From Chitinophagaceae bacterium (GTDB taxonomy: Bacteria; Bacteroidota; Bacteroidia; Chitinophagales; Chitinophagaceae), in the NCBI GenBank assembly GCA_020403455.1, contig JADBXP010000019.1, positions 1 through 64,000 on the forward strand: 64,000 nucleotides of DNA, written 5' to 3'. Each line of letters opens with the position of its first letter. The first letter of the stretch is position 1. The notes under the pieces are model-generated. The model saw only the letters and a program-made list of their open reading frames with translations, ran no database searches and was not told the origin of the DNA. Made by a program: the position numbers and the translations under genes. Shown one piece after another: positions 36,042 to 45,971 of the stretch.

Positions 36042-36977
36042 TCATTTGTTCTGAATGAAGCGAAGATTGCGTTGAATTCCGCTGAATTTCGTCCGCTTCA
36101 AAGGTGACTTCCCAAAAATTTTTTTAAAAGCACTTTCTTCCATCACCTCCCATTCCTTTGTGCTTAACTCTAAAATTTCCGGTAAAGGCTCGAAACGGGA
36201 CTCTGTATTGGGCCGGCTGAAACGGTTCCAGGGACATACTTCCTGACAAACATCACATCCAAACACCCAATTATCGAATTTTCCCGACATCTCTTCCGGA
36301 ATCATCAGTTCCTTTAGCTCGATCGTAAAATAACTGATGCACTTACTGCCATCGACAACCTTGTTGGGAAGAATGGCTTCTGTCGGACAGGCATCGATGC
36401 AGCGGGTACAGGAGCCACAATAATCTTTCGCCATCGGATCATCATACATCAACTCACAATCGACCAGTAAAGTGGCGATGAAAAAATAAGAACCCTGCTG
36501 CTTGGTGATAAGGTTACCATTTTTTCCTACCCATCCCAGACCGCTTTTCACTGCCCAGCTTCTTTCCAATACCGGACCTGAATCGACAAATCCACGACCC
36601 TGAATTGCTCCAATAGAATGACGCATGCCTTCCAGCAGCGCACTCAGTTTGTCGCGAATCACCAGGTGATAATCTTCCCCCCAGGCATAGGTTGCAATGC
36701 GGGGAGCTGATTCAGCTTGATGTTCAGCAGGAAAGTAATTGCACAACAAAGTAATTACAGAACGGGTTCCGGGAACCAACTCCCTCGGATCGATGCGCAG
36801 GTCGAAATAATTTTCCATGTACTGCATACTTCCGTGCATGCCTTTGTTCAGCCATGCCTCCAGCCGCCGGGCATCTGCCTCCAGTTTTTCCGCACGGGCA
36901 ATACCACAGTAAGTAAAACCCAGCTCCGCAGCCAATGATTTAATAATTGCTGTATGTTGTTCAGGCAAACTTTTCAT
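36042..36977 (-). CDS. queG: Epoxyqueuosine reductase
   Basis: This is a 311-aa protein. The cobalamin-binding domain (GFTYCGIARAEKLEADARRL, then GPVLERSWAVKSGLGWVGKN) is followed by two 4Fe-4S clusters: CGSCTRCIDACPTEAI (about 187) and CDVCQEVCPWN (about 240). It catalyses the last step of queuosine formation in tRNA. It ends convergently with the SRPBCC gene, one base apart. Confidence 0.96.
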   Translation of the reverse strand: MKSLPEQHTAIIKSLAAELGFTYCGIARAEKLEADARRLEAWLNKGMHGSMQYMENYFDLRIDPRELVPGTRSVITLLCNYFPAEHQAESAPRIATYAWGEDYHLVIRDKLSALLEGMRHSIGAIQGRGFVDSGPVLERSWAVKSGLGWVGKNGNLITKQQGSYFFIATLLVDCELMYDDPMAKDYCGSCTRCIDACPTEAILPNKVVDGSKCISYFTIELKELMIPEEMSGKFDNWVFGCDVCQEVCPWNRFSRPNTESRFEPLPEILELSTKEWEVMEESAFKKIFGKSPLKRTKFSGIQRNLRFIQNK

Positions 36978-36984
36978 GTATCCA

Positions 36985-38031
36985 TTAATGACAAGAGGAG
37001 GGTAGCTGATCAGTCAATGCCTGGCGTATGCGTTGATAGACATCGCTCTTTTCCGTATTCTCCATTTTGCGTGTCAACACCAAAAATCCTACATTCCTGC
37101 ACCAATCAATACCCGCCCAGCTACCGCACAGGCCCGGACAATCCAATGCCGTTGCCTTACCCTGCTCATTGGTCGTGGATACAAATGCTCCCATGGAATA
37201 AGCCATGCCGCTCACTTGTGCAGGCGCAGACTTGATAACAGCGGGGGTAGTACATACTTTTTGCATTTCTTCTATCGCCGCTTCACTTAATATTCTTTTT
37301 CCATTGAACATGCCCTTGTTCAACAACATGGTGAGAAAATTACTCAGGTCATTCGCTGAACCAATGGCCCCGCCTGAGGGATTGACTGCACCAAAACTGC
37401 TGAAGCTGGTGCTGCGCATCATCAGTGGGCGAGTAATTTTTTCTGCCATCAATTGTTCGAAACCACGTTTGGTAATCACTTCCAGCACCCGTGCTGCTAA
37501 ATTCAATCCCACCTGACTGTACCGAAACTCAGTTGAAGGGTTGGCCTTGATTTCTCTTTTGGTGGCAAAAGTTTCCACCTCTTCCTGCAACATAGAGAAC
37601 TTACTGTTTTTATCAAAAGAAGACATCTTCACAGGTTCCCCCTCGATACCGGTAAAATGGGTGAGACAATCTTTGATGGTGATATATCCTTTGGCATATT
37701 TGGCAAATACCGGAATGTACTGACTTACTTTATCATTCAGACTGATCTTGCCTGCATCTACATAGCTTAAAACAAGAGCAGTGGTGAGCCATTGACTGAT
37801 GCTACCCAGTGGTGCCTGGTCTTTCGCTGTCATCTCGCCAATGGTTTTGATGAATACCGGTTTTCCGGGTTGAACGATCGCTAAAACCGCATGACTTCCC
37901 AATTCCTTCCCGGAACGTTCGAATTGCAATACCGGATCGGCAAATTGTTGAGCAGTAAGGGACTGAAAAAATAACAGCAAAAGAGCTGTAAGACTGACTT
38001 TTGTGCAGTTATAGCGAAAGATTTCAGACAT
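36985..38031 (-). CDS. Serine hydrolase (beta-lactamase/S12 family), active site altered
   Basis: This is a 348-aa protein with an N-terminal signal (VSLTALLLLFFQSLTAQ). It aligns by eye with class C beta-lactamase-like S12 proteins (ISLNDKVSQYIPVFAK, YITIKDCLTHFTGIEG). The usual SxxK motif reads GSISQWLT, so the general-base Lys is Gln (codon CAA). The YxN motif reads YSQ. A canonical H/KTG is also not evident (CPGLCGSWAG). It may have lost hydrolase activity or use another mechanism. It lies 7 bases upstream of queG, likely in one transcript. Confidence 0.85.
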   Translation of the reverse strand: MSEIFRYNCTKVSLTALLLLFFQSLTAQQFADPVLQFERSGKELGSHAVLAIVQPGKPVFIKTIGEMTAKDQAPLGSISQWLTTALVLSYVDAGKISLNDKVSQYIPVFAKYAKGYITIKDCLTHFTGIEGEPVKMSSFDKNSKFSMLQEEVETFATKREIKANPSTEFRYSQVGLNLAARVLEVITKRGFEQLMAEKITRPLMMRSTSFSSFGAVNPSGGAIGSANDLSNFLTMLLNKGMFNGKRILSEAAIEEMQKVCTTPAVIKSAPAQVSGMAYSMGAFVSTTNEQGKATALDCPGLCGSWAGIDWCRNVGFLVLTRKMENTEKSDVYQRIRQALTDQLPSSCH

Positions 38032-38176
38032 AGTTACCGAATAATTGAATTGGATACAGTTTTGTTGCCATCCTAAAGATACCGCAAGTTAACGGTTCAT
38101 GCCCTTGGAACGCCTGCTAAAAATTGATCAAAATTGATAGCAACTTCTAAAGGTAGGAACACCCAACACGCAACCA

Positions 38177-38184
38177 TAACTTTA
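38177..38184 (+). promoter_or_regulatory. Candidate -7 box of clpB
   Basis: TAACTTTA, one base off TAnnTTTG, ends 4 bases before ATG 38189. No CIRCE element was recognised in the upstream region. Confidence 0.4.
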
Positions 38185-38188
38185 TACT

Positions 38189-40783
38189 ATGAATCTGAAC
38201 CAGTACACCATCAAGGCACAGGAAACTATTCAGGCAGCCCAGCAATTGGCCTATGCCGGAACCAATCCAACCATTGAGACGGCACACCTGTTGAAAGCCC
38301 TGCTCAACGACCAGGATAGTCCGGTTCACTACCTGATGAAACGCAACAATGTCAACGTTCGTTTGCTCGAAACCAAGTTGGCAGAGAGTTTACAGAAATT
38401 GCCCCGTATAACATCGGGTGAGCCGGCCCAGCAAGTAGGTCGTGATCTGGGAAATGTTTTCCTGAAAGCAGTCAATAACCTCAAAGAATTCAAAGACGAA
38501 TTCGTGAGCATGGAACACCTCTTGCTTGCCCTATTGCAAGTGAATGATGATGTGGCTGCAGCATTGAAAGCAGCAGGGTTAACAGAAAAGGGATTGATAA
38601 CTGCCATCCGTGATTTGCGCAAGGGAGAAACCATCCAGTCGCAAACACAAGAGACTCAGTACAACATGCTGAACAAATATGCGAAGAACCTCAACGACTT
38701 TGCCCGTCAGGGTAAACTAGACCCTGTAATTGGCAGGGATGAGGAAATTCGCAGAACCCTGCATATTCTTACCCGCAGAACCAAGAACAATCCGATCCTG
38801 GTAGGTGAGCCGGGCGTAGGTAAGACTGCTATTGTGGAAGGACTCGCCATGCGCATCATCAATGGTGATGTGCCCGATAATCTCCGTTCCAAAACCATTT
38901 TTGCACTTGACATGGGACAGTTGATCGCAGGTGCCAAGTACAAGGGAGAATTTGAAGAGCGACTGAAAGGAGTTGTGAAGGAAGTAAGTACGAGCGAGGG
39001 AGAGATCATACTCTTCATCGATGAGATACATACGTTGATCGGTGCGGGTGGGGGAGAAGGAGCCATGGATGCAGCCAATATTTTGAAGCCTGCACTGGCA
39101 AGAGGTGAACTCAGGGCCATCGGTGCCACCACATTGAATGAATACCAGAAGTATTTTGAAAAAGACAAAGCACTGGAGAGAAGATTCCAGAAAGTAATGA
39201 TTGATGAACCTTCTCATGAAGATGCAGTTTCAATTCTGCGCGGACTTAAAGATCGATATGAAACACACCACCATGTGCGCATCAAAGACGAAGCCATTAT
39301 CGCAGCTGTTGAACTGTCCTCACGCTACATGACCGATCGGTTTCTTCCCGATAAAGCCATAGACCTGATTGATGAAAGTGCTGCCCGGCTGCGCCTGGAA
39401 ATGAATTCCATGCCGGAAGAGCTCGATCAACTGGAACGTCAGATTCGTCAATTGGAAATCGAACGTGAAGCCATCAAACGCGAAAACGATGAAGTGAAAC
39501 TGAAAGAACTCAATGTGGAGATCAGTAACCTGGCAGTTGAAAGAGATACTTTGAAAGCCAGGTGGAAACAGGAAAAAGAGTTGGTAGAAAAAGTACAGAA
39601 TGCCAAGGCATCCATCGAGGAATTGAAATTGCAGGCCGATCAGGCAGAAAGAAACGGCGACTATGGCAAAGTAGCTGAGATACGCTATGGCAAAATCAAA
39701 GAACAGGAAGCCATCATTCAGCATTTAACAGCCACCATTGCTTCTACGACTGAAAAGAGACTTTTGAAAGAGGAAGTGGATGCAGAAGATATCGCTGAAA
39801 ATGTAGCGAAAGCAACCGGCATTCCCGTAGCTAAAATGTTGCAGGGCGAAAGAGAAAAATTGCTGCAACTGGAAGATGAATTGCACAAGCGGGTTGTCGG
39901 ACAGGAAGAAGCGATTACTGCAGTAGCTGATGCCATTCGGAGAAGCCGTGCCGGCTTGCAAGATCCACGCAAACCCATCGGTTCATTTATATTTCTGGGT
40001 ACCACAGGTGTGGGAAAAACGGAATTGGCCAAAGCCCTGGCAGAGTATCTCTTCGATGATGAAAGCATGATGACCCGCATCGACATGAGTGAATACCAGG
40101 AAAAACATACGGTTTCCCGATTGGTCGGGGCGCCTCCCGGATATGTGGGATATGATGAGGGGGGACAGCTAACTGAATCAGTTCGGCGCAAGCCCTACAG
40201 CGTTGTCTTGCTCGATGAGATTGAAAAAGCACACCCGGATGTATGGAACGTTCTATTGCAAGTGCTCGATGATGGAAGATTAACCGATAACAAAGGTCGT
40301 GTAGTGAATTTTAAAAATACCATCATCATCATGACCAGCAACATTGGAAGTCACCTGATACAAGATGCTTTTGACGGGGTGAATGATGATAACGTAGAAG
40401 AGGCAACCGATCGCGCCAAAGTTGATGTGATGAATCTTTTGCGTCAAACGATTCGTCCGGAATTTTTAAACCGGGTAGATGAGATCATCATGTTCCGTCC
40501 ATTGTTGCGCGGACAGATTTTGAATATTGTCAAGATACAATTGGAAGATCTTGCAAAAATGACTGCACAAAATCATGTGGAATTATCTTTCTCTGATTAC
40601 CTCATTGAGTTATTGGCCGATCAGGGATTCGATCCGCAATTCGGTGCCAGACCTTTGAAGCGTTTGATTCAGAAACAGATCGTGAATGCCCTCAGCAAGA
40701 AATTACTATCGGGTGAAATCGATCAGACCAAGAAGGTTTTGGTAGATGCTTTCGATGGAGTAGTGGTTTTCAGGAATGAATAA
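38189..40783 (+). CDS. clpB: ATP-dependent chaperone ClpB
   Basis: This is an 864-aa protein, normal length. The N-terminal Clp repeat domain is residues 1-145. NBD1 has [14 protein letters not shown] (about 205) and [14 protein letters not shown]. The coiled-coil middle domain spans about 400-520. NBD2 has [16 protein letters not shown] (about 610) and [15 protein letters not shown]. It solubilises protein aggregates with DnaK. Confidence 0.97.
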   Translation: MNLNQYTIKAQETIQAAQQLAYAGTNPTIETAHLLKALLNDQDSPVHYLMKRNNVNVRLLETKLAESLQKLPRITSGEPAQQVGRDLGNVFLKAVNNLKEFKDEFVSMEHLLLALLQVNDDVAAALKAAGLTEKGLITAIRDLRKGETIQSQTQETQYNMLNKYAKNLNDFARQGKLDPVIGRDEEIRRTLHILTRRTKNNPILVGEPGVGKTAIVEGLAMRIINGDVPDNLRSKTIFALDMGQLIAGAKYKGEFEERLKGVVKEVSTSEGEIILFIDEIHTLIGAGGGEGAMDAANILKPALARGELRAIGATTLNEYQKYFEKDKALERRFQKVMIDEPSHEDAVSILRGLKDRYETHHHVRIKDEAIIAAVELSSRYMTDRFLPDKAIDLIDESAARLRLEMNSMPEELDQLERQIRQLEIEREAIKRENDEVKLKELNVEISNLAVERDTLKARWKQEKELVEKVQNAKASIEELKLQADQAERNGDYGKVAEIRYGKIKEQEAIIQHLTATIASTTEKRLLKEEVDAEDIAENVAKATGIPVAKMLQGEREKLLQLEDELHKRVVGQEEAITAVADAIRRSRAGLQDPRKPIGSFIFLGTTGVGKTELAKALAEYLFDDESMMTRIDMSEYQEKHTVSRLVGAPPGYVGYDEGGQLTESVRRKPYSVVLLDEIEKAHPDVWNVLLQVLDDGRLTDNKGRVVNFKNTIIIMTSNIGSHLIQDAFDGVNDDNVEEATDRAKVDVMNLLRQTIRPEFLNRVDEIIMFRPLLRGQILNIVKIQLEDLAKMTAQNHVELSFSDYLIELLADQGFDPQFGARPLKRLIQKQIVNALSKKLLSGEIDQTKKVLVDAFDGVVVFRNE

Positions 40784-40812
40784 GAATAGAAGTTTCCTAA
40801 ACTTTTAATACA

Positions 40813-40837
40813 GTTTCCCCGCCAGAGGCGGGGAAAC
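40813..40837 (+). terminator. Hairpin behind clpB
   Basis: GTTTCCCCGCC-AGA-GGCGGGGAAAC is a perfect 11-bp stem about 30 bases after clpB. There is no long T run after it, so it may stop transcripts only partly or protect mRNA ends. Its core is the CGCC-N3-GGCG palindrome found elsewhere. Confidence 0.55.
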
Positions 40838-40933
40838 TTGTCGGGGCTACTAATTTATATTATGGCAACAGGGTGTTGCCTTCTGCAAAATGTTTTTCGA
40901 GGCTATTGATCCATGGTAATATGAAGGGGCTTT

Positions 40934-42187
40934 TTACTTCCCGAGTGATGCCAATGAAATTACATTTATTCCATCTGGACGTCGATAGCTCATACCTGTT
41001 CCTGTAATTATATTCAGTGATTTTGGAGATTCCATTTTGTTAGTGTCAATATTGGATGAGAATTTTTTTAGATTCTCTGCAGCATCCTCAATGAATCCTA
41101 CTCCAAGTTTTATTTCAAAAGCGGCATAATCTCCATTGCGCTTCTGAACGATTGCATCAATTTCATGACCATAGTAATCTTTGTAGTGATAAACAGTAGC
41201 ATCATTTGTTTTGGCATATACATTCAATTCGTGTATTGCTAATGATTCAAACAGAAAACCTGTGTATTTTATGTCTTTCATCAATGATTCCTTTTCTAAA
41301 CCCAAAACTGCAACAGCTAGCGAAGGGTCGCATAGGTGCCTTTTTGGTGATTTACGTAAAGATGCAGATGATCGAATATGCGGGTTAAACGCAGGTTGCT
41401 CGTAGAGAATCATTAATTTGGAGAGTGCATCTAAATAATCAGCAAGAGTATTTCTTGATAACTCATTGTTTTCATTCAATTTAACATCTTTCTCTAAGGT
41501 TTTATTATCTACTAAAGTCGCTACATTTCTCGCGAGAGAGCGCAGTAAACTGCGTACTTTATATGGGTTTCGCTTCACTCCTGACACATGGCTCATGTCT
41601 ACCTCACAAAGTAGATCAATATAACCTCTATTCATGTTCAATGAATTTTGTAAACGCTCATTGATCAATGTAGGCCAACCACCTATGCAAATTCTTTCAA
41701 TGATAAAATCCAATGAAATTGCAGGCTCATAAAAATCATTTAATTCACCATTTAGCAAATCCGATAGTTTTACAGCACCACTGGAGTACCCCAATTCTTG
41801 CCAAGTCATTGTATCCATTTGTATGACTGTAAATCTACCGGCACCACTATGTAGCTTTATATTTTCAGGCGGATTGGCGGACCCTGTAAGGATAAACATA
41901 CCTTTTAACTTACGCTGATCGACTTCATGTCTCACATAATTCCATATTTCCGGCTGCTCTTGCCATTCATCAATCAATCGTGGATTTTCGCCAACTAACA
42001 ACAACTGAGGATTGGTTGCCATGATTACCGAAACTTGTGGATCTTGATCCATTTTCAACACGCTTTTTGCATATCGTGTTGCAGTTTCTGTTTTACCACA
42101 TGACTTAGGACCTTTTATAAGTACAGCACCAGAGGCTGACATTTTCTCCATTAAATCATCTTCAACCAACCTTTTGATATAACTCAT
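40934..42187 (-). CDS. ATP-binding protein with DUF4143 domain
   Basis: This is a 417-aa protein. The Walker A motif is GPKSCGKTETATRY (about 26), Walker B-like text RLIDEWQEQPEIWN (about 72) and sensor GMFILTGSANPP follow. The C-terminal DUF4143 domain ends in a PD-(D/E)xK-like segment (YYGHEIDAIVQKRNGDYAAF, then EIKLG). Such AAA proteins are common lone accessory genes in Bacteroidota with unknown function. Its lower GC than the neighbours suggests acquisition. Confidence 0.88.
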   Translation of the reverse strand: MSYIKRLVEDDLMEKMSASGAVLIKGPKSCGKTETATRYAKSVLKMDQDPQVSVIMATNPQLLLVGENPRLIDEWQEQPEIWNYVRHEVDQRKLKGMFILTGSANPPENIKLHSGAGRFTVIQMDTMTWQELGYSSGAVKLSDLLNGELNDFYEPAISLDFIIERICIGGWPTLINERLQNSLNMNRGYIDLLCEVDMSHVSGVKRNPYKVRSLLRSLARNVATLVDNKTLEKDVKLNENNELSRNTLADYLDALSKLMILYEQPAFNPHIRSSASLRKSPKRHLCDPSLAVAVLGLEKESLMKDIKYTGFLFESLAIHELNVYAKTNDATVYHYKDYYGHEIDAIVQKRNGDYAAFEIKLGVGFIEDAAENLKKFSSNIDTNKMESPKSLNIITGTGMSYRRPDGINVISLASLGK

Positions 42188-42530
42188 AACCTATTTTATT
42201 AACCACCCAAATATACATATAAATCTATCAATTGTGCATAATTAAGGAAATATGTTGTGCATATTTAAGAGTATTTAATGGGCGTATTTGAGAATAGGCG
42301 CTAAATCAACCTTAATATGGTTAAAACCAACTGTAGTAAAACCTACCATCAACTTTTGGTACAAGTTCTCCACCAGAGGCGGGCAGACAGGAATTTTTGG
42401 CGGTGCTACATTAAAATTTTAATACAACTATTTATGCTGACATACGCCATAGGCGAATCGTCAGCATCGGGACTACCACACTCATAATGTCCTGATTATA
42501 AGAACCAAATTTGTTATATGAAAATGAAGA
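42188..42530 (+). other. Intergenic region with an interrupted hairpin
   Basis: No gene is seen. TGCTGA-CATA-CGCC-ATA-GGCG-AATCG-TCAGCA at 42435-42466 is an imperfect hairpin with the CGCC-N3-GGCG core. The region is AT-rich. Confidence 0.5.
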
Positions 42531-43240
42531 TTATTTTATTTTTAAAAGAATATACGCCAAAGAAATAGAAAATGCACTATGATGATAAATCCCACGATTA
42601 CTGGTATTACTTTCTAATCAATTACTGAAGCCAAATCTATGAGATGAAGAAAATAAAAATTGCTTTTTTCTTATGCATGCAGTAATTATGCCTCCTAAAT
42701 CAAATGGTCGAAAAACAGCAGGAAGTGATTGGTCAAGCGTATTATTTCTTGAAATTATTACACTATTATAAATAATCGCTTCTCTTGGAATAATACTGGT
42801 CCTTCCATCCTGAACCCTTCCTTCCTGAATCCCATTTAACAAAGGAGAAAAATAAGACCCCAACCCAAGTTCAAAATCTGATGCCTTGCCTAAATTTTTA
42901 ATTGTATAAAAAAACTAATTGAGCAATCAAGATAGTGTAAATTAAACTTTTGATCAAGTTGATAAAGTGGATAAAATATCTCTTTCATCCTAGCTCCTTT
43001 ACCTTCATAACCCAAGCTAGCTTCCCAATAAAATTTCTTACTAAAGTGATGCAAATATTTGACTGAAGTAATGAAATTGTTGACTGGTGAGGTGCTTATT
43101 GTCCATGGATCAATAATGTTTGGAATATATTTCAAATTGGAAAATGAAATCCCAGATGCTATAACAATTTCTTGGCCATATAGTCTAAAAAGTAGCCAGA
43201 CAAAAGATAAGCAGAGGGCATCTTATGATCATTGCGATTT
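42531..43240 (-). pseudogene. Outer-membrane beta-barrel protein, frameshifted
   Basis: On the minus strand, LYGQEIVIASGISFSNLKYI continues through YWEASLGYEGKGARM and FNLHYLDCSISFFIQLK. The frame then changes near 42893 in an A-rich run and continues as NLGKASDFELGLGSYFSPLL and RNNTLDQSLPAVFRPFDLGG. A TGA at 42618-42620 interrupts it, and the same frame goes on as LESNTSNRGIYHHSAFSISL and ends at 42531. Alternating beta-strand text with aromatic ends is typical of small PorT-like barrels. One frameshift and one nonsense codon make it non-functional unless they are sequencing errors. The N-terminal signal is also not clear. Confidence 0.7.
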
Positions 43241-43464
43241 AATTTTACTGTATTCCCAATGGTGAGCTCCTTTCCTGTGCTGCAGCACTTGCTGCAAAAC
43301 CGGGTTTATCTACGCACTTCCTACACATTTTTTGAATTAAATGAGTTGAAAATCAATCCCTATTTTATAAAAAAGTCTTGTAGCAGTTTATTCCTGCATT
43401 CCTTCTACAACTATACAGCAGTGTTACTGAAGCAATCCTCCGAAACGATGCTATTCTATAACTT

Positions 43465-44754
43465 TTAGTTATTGATCAGGCGGTGTATCACCAGTGCAGC
43501 CCGCTGTATGAGTATGGGAAATTCCTTCAGGTTGATGGTTTCGCCGGGGGCATGTGCTCCTCTTCCCGAGGCACCCATTCCATCCACACCACTCAGGTAT
43601 TTGGCAACATAAGATATGTCACCGGCTCCACGACTGCCCGGATCTCCGGCAATGGTGGGTCCTAATCCCATCGCTACAGTCACATCACTGATGACCTGTC
43701 TGATGGCATCATTGCCTGGTGTTGGTTCCATGGCAGGAATTCCATCGGAGAAACGGATGGATGCAGTGGTACCCGTAAGATTGCGTTGGGTGATGGCGCG
43801 CATTTTCTCACGTGCCTCATTTTTTTGTTGTTCGGTGAGGAATCGCAGGTCTCCGGTGACAAATACTTCCGGTGAAATGATATTGGTTTTACCAATTGCC
43901 TCTCCCGTTGCTTTTTTTGAATCATAACTCATTTCTGAACCACCAATTATGATGCCCGGATTAAAAGTGAGGTATTTTTCAGTGCTCAATTCTTCCCTAA
44001 AACTATTCAATATGCGCGCAGCTTCATAAATCGCACCATAGCCGGCATTGGGTGTGAAGATTCCGGCAGAATGTCCCGTCTTTGCTTTCACCTGTAAATT
44101 CCAATCACTGCTTCCTCTTCTGCCCGTAGCCACATTTCTCAGGCCACTGGCACCTTCAAAACCAAGTGCCACATCACAAGTTTTGGCGCGCTCAATAAAA
44201 TCTTTGCGGGATACACTGGTAGGTCTTCCCGATTTTTCTTCATCGCCTGTAAAATAGGCAACGATGTGTGCATCTTCCAGCAATCCGAGTGATTGCAATG
44301 CCTGCAAGGCAATGATCACAATAACATCACCTCCCTTCATATCGTTTACACCCTGTCCGGTAGCCGTTGAGTCGTTCAATCGACGATAAGGATTCGGTGG
44401 CATATCCGGTTCAAAAACAGTATCCAGGTGACCTATTAAAAATAATTTCTTGCCCTTGTTTCCCTTGCGTGTCGCTACCAGATGTCCCGCACGGCGCAGG
44501 GAGTCGGGTAAACTTACCCATTCCGGCGTCATGCCGGCTTTTTCAAATTCTTTCGCATAGAGCTCACCCACTTTCTTTACACCTGCTATATTCAGTGAGC
44601 CACTGTTGATGTTGACAGATTCTTTCAATAACTCCTCTGCGTAACCAAGTCTTTCATTCACCGCTGCAATGATCTTTTGTTCAACCGGACTCAGCGTTTG
44701 AGAGAATGATGCACAAGCAATCGATAAAAATAATAATGTGAGGAATCTTTTCAT
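43465..44754 (-). CDS. M20 family metallopeptidase (carboxypeptidase G2-like)
   Basis: This is a 429-aa protein with a signal peptide (MKRFLTLLFLSIACASFSQ). Metal ligands and catalytic residues are visible: LIGHLDTVFEPD, GQGVNDMKGGDVI, and the acidic pair in YFTGDEEKSGRPTS. The C-terminal His is in GRGAHAPGETI. It is a periplasmic di-zinc exopeptidase that probably cleaves glutamate or dipeptides. Confidence 0.93.
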   Translation of the reverse strand: MKRFLTLLFLSIACASFSQTLSPVEQKIIAAVNERLGYAEELLKESVNINSGSLNIAGVKKVGELYAKEFEKAGMTPEWVSLPDSLRRAGHLVATRKGNKGKKLFLIGHLDTVFEPDMPPNPYRRLNDSTATGQGVNDMKGGDVIVIIALQALQSLGLLEDAHIVAYFTGDEEKSGRPTSVSRKDFIERAKTCDVALGFEGASGLRNVATGRRGSSDWNLQVKAKTGHSAGIFTPNAGYGAIYEAARILNSFREELSTEKYLTFNPGIIIGGSEMSYDSKKATGEAIGKTNIISPEVFVTGDLRFLTEQQKNEAREKMRAITQRNLTGTTASIRFSDGIPAMEPTPGNDAIRQVISDVTVAMGLGPTIAGDPGSRGAGDISYVAKYLSGVDGMGASGRGAHAPGETINLKEFPILIQRAALVIHRLINN

Positions 44755-44885
44755 TCCGACTATTTTATTGTTGTGTGTAAAGTAAAGCCATTCATTTCAA
44801 ATAGCGTGAAGCTTACCTGTTTTTCTGTTCACGCGGGCTCATTTGTAGGGGTAAAATTAGTTCCGTAGACAGCACTTACAATGAC

Positions 44886-44893
44886 TATATTTG
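44886..44893 (+). promoter_or_regulatory. -7 promoter box of the saccharopine dehydrogenase-like gene
   Basis: TATATTTG fits TAnnTTTG exactly and ends 5 bases before ATG 44899. It lies inside the longer ORF that begins at 44881, which rules that start out if the promoter is real. Confidence 0.55.
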
Positions 44894-44898
44894 TTGTT

Positions 44899-45966
44899 AT
44901 GACTGACAATCGTTTTTTACTCTACGGTGCCAATGGCTATACAGCAGGACTCATTATTCGTTTTGCGGGTGAATATGGACTGAAGCCGGTGTTGGCAGGA
45001 AGAAATGAAGCTGCCATTCGTTCGTTGGCTGAACAACATGGATTGGACTATCGCATTGCTTCCCTTGATGACCCAAAGCAGGTTGATGCTTTGCTGCAGG
45101 GTTTTCAAGTGGTATTGCATGCAGCAGGCCCATTTATGTACACTGCACGACCAATGATGGAAGCATGTCTGCGCAACAAGGTTCATTATCTTGATATCAC
45201 AGGTGAGATCACTGTTTTTGAAATGGGGAAGCGATTGCATGAAAAAGCACAACAGGCAGGCATTGTTGTTATGCCGGGGGTTGGATTCGATGTGGTGCCC
45301 ACAGACTGCATGGCGCTCTTTGTAAAAAATCATTTACAGGATGCAGTTCAATTGGATCTGGCATTTGCCACATTAGGTGGCATGCTTTCCCATGGTACAG
45401 CAACCACCATGGCCGAAAACCTGGGTGGCGATGGAGCCGAACGCAGAGATGGAAAAATTGTGCGCAGGCCCATCGGAGAAAAGGGGAAATGGATCGACTT
45501 TGGGGTGAAAAAAATATTCTGCATGTCCATACCCTGGGGGGACGTGTCTACAGCATATACTACGACCGGCATTCCCAATATCACCACATTTACCCGTGCA
45601 AGTCCGGGAACTTTCCGAATGCTTCGTTGGCAGAAAATGTACAACTGGATATTGCGACTAGGACCAATCAAAGCTTATTACAAGAAAAAAATCAAACAAC
45701 AGCCGGCCGGACCTTCCGATGAAATGCGTGCCAAAGCCCTGAGTCTGATTTGGGCACAGGGAACCAATGCGTCGGGAAAAACATTTACCGCTCTTCTACA
45801 GGCTCCCGAAGGATATACCCTTACAGCCATCACTAGTCTGATCATTACCAAAAAAGTTCTGGAAGGAAATGTACGTGCAGGTTACTCCACGCCGGCTGCT
45901 TTGTATGGTGCCGACCTAATTCTCGAGGTACCCAATACTTCACGCTCCATTGTTGCAGAAACTTAA
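44899..45966 (+). CDS. Saccharopine dehydrogenase family protein (trans-acting enoyl reductase-like)
   Basis: This is 355 aa from ATG 44899 (MTDNRFLLYGANGYTAGLII). The N-terminal Rossmann fold shows GANGYTAGL, then VVLHAAGPFMYTARPMMEAC and VMPGVGFDVVPTDCMA. These are hallmarks of the family that includes mycobacterial trans-acting enoyl reductase. The substrate is not known. The TetA-like gene follows after 5 bases. Confidence 0.9.
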   Translation: MTDNRFLLYGANGYTAGLIIRFAGEYGLKPVLAGRNEAAIRSLAEQHGLDYRIASLDDPKQVDALLQGFQVVLHAAGPFMYTARPMMEACLRNKVHYLDITGEITVFEMGKRLHEKAQQAGIVVMPGVGFDVVPTDCMALFVKNHLQDAVQLDLAFATLGGMLSHGTATTMAENLGGDGAERRDGKIVRRPIGEKGKWIDFGVKKIFCMSIPWGDVSTAYTTTGIPNITTFTRASPGTFRMLRWQKMYNWILRLGPIKAYYKKKIKQQPAGPSDEMRAKALSLIWAQGTNASGKTFTALLQAPEGYTLTAITSLIITKKVLEGNVRAGYSTPAALYGADLILEVPNTSRSIVAET

Positions 45967-45971
45967 GAAAC

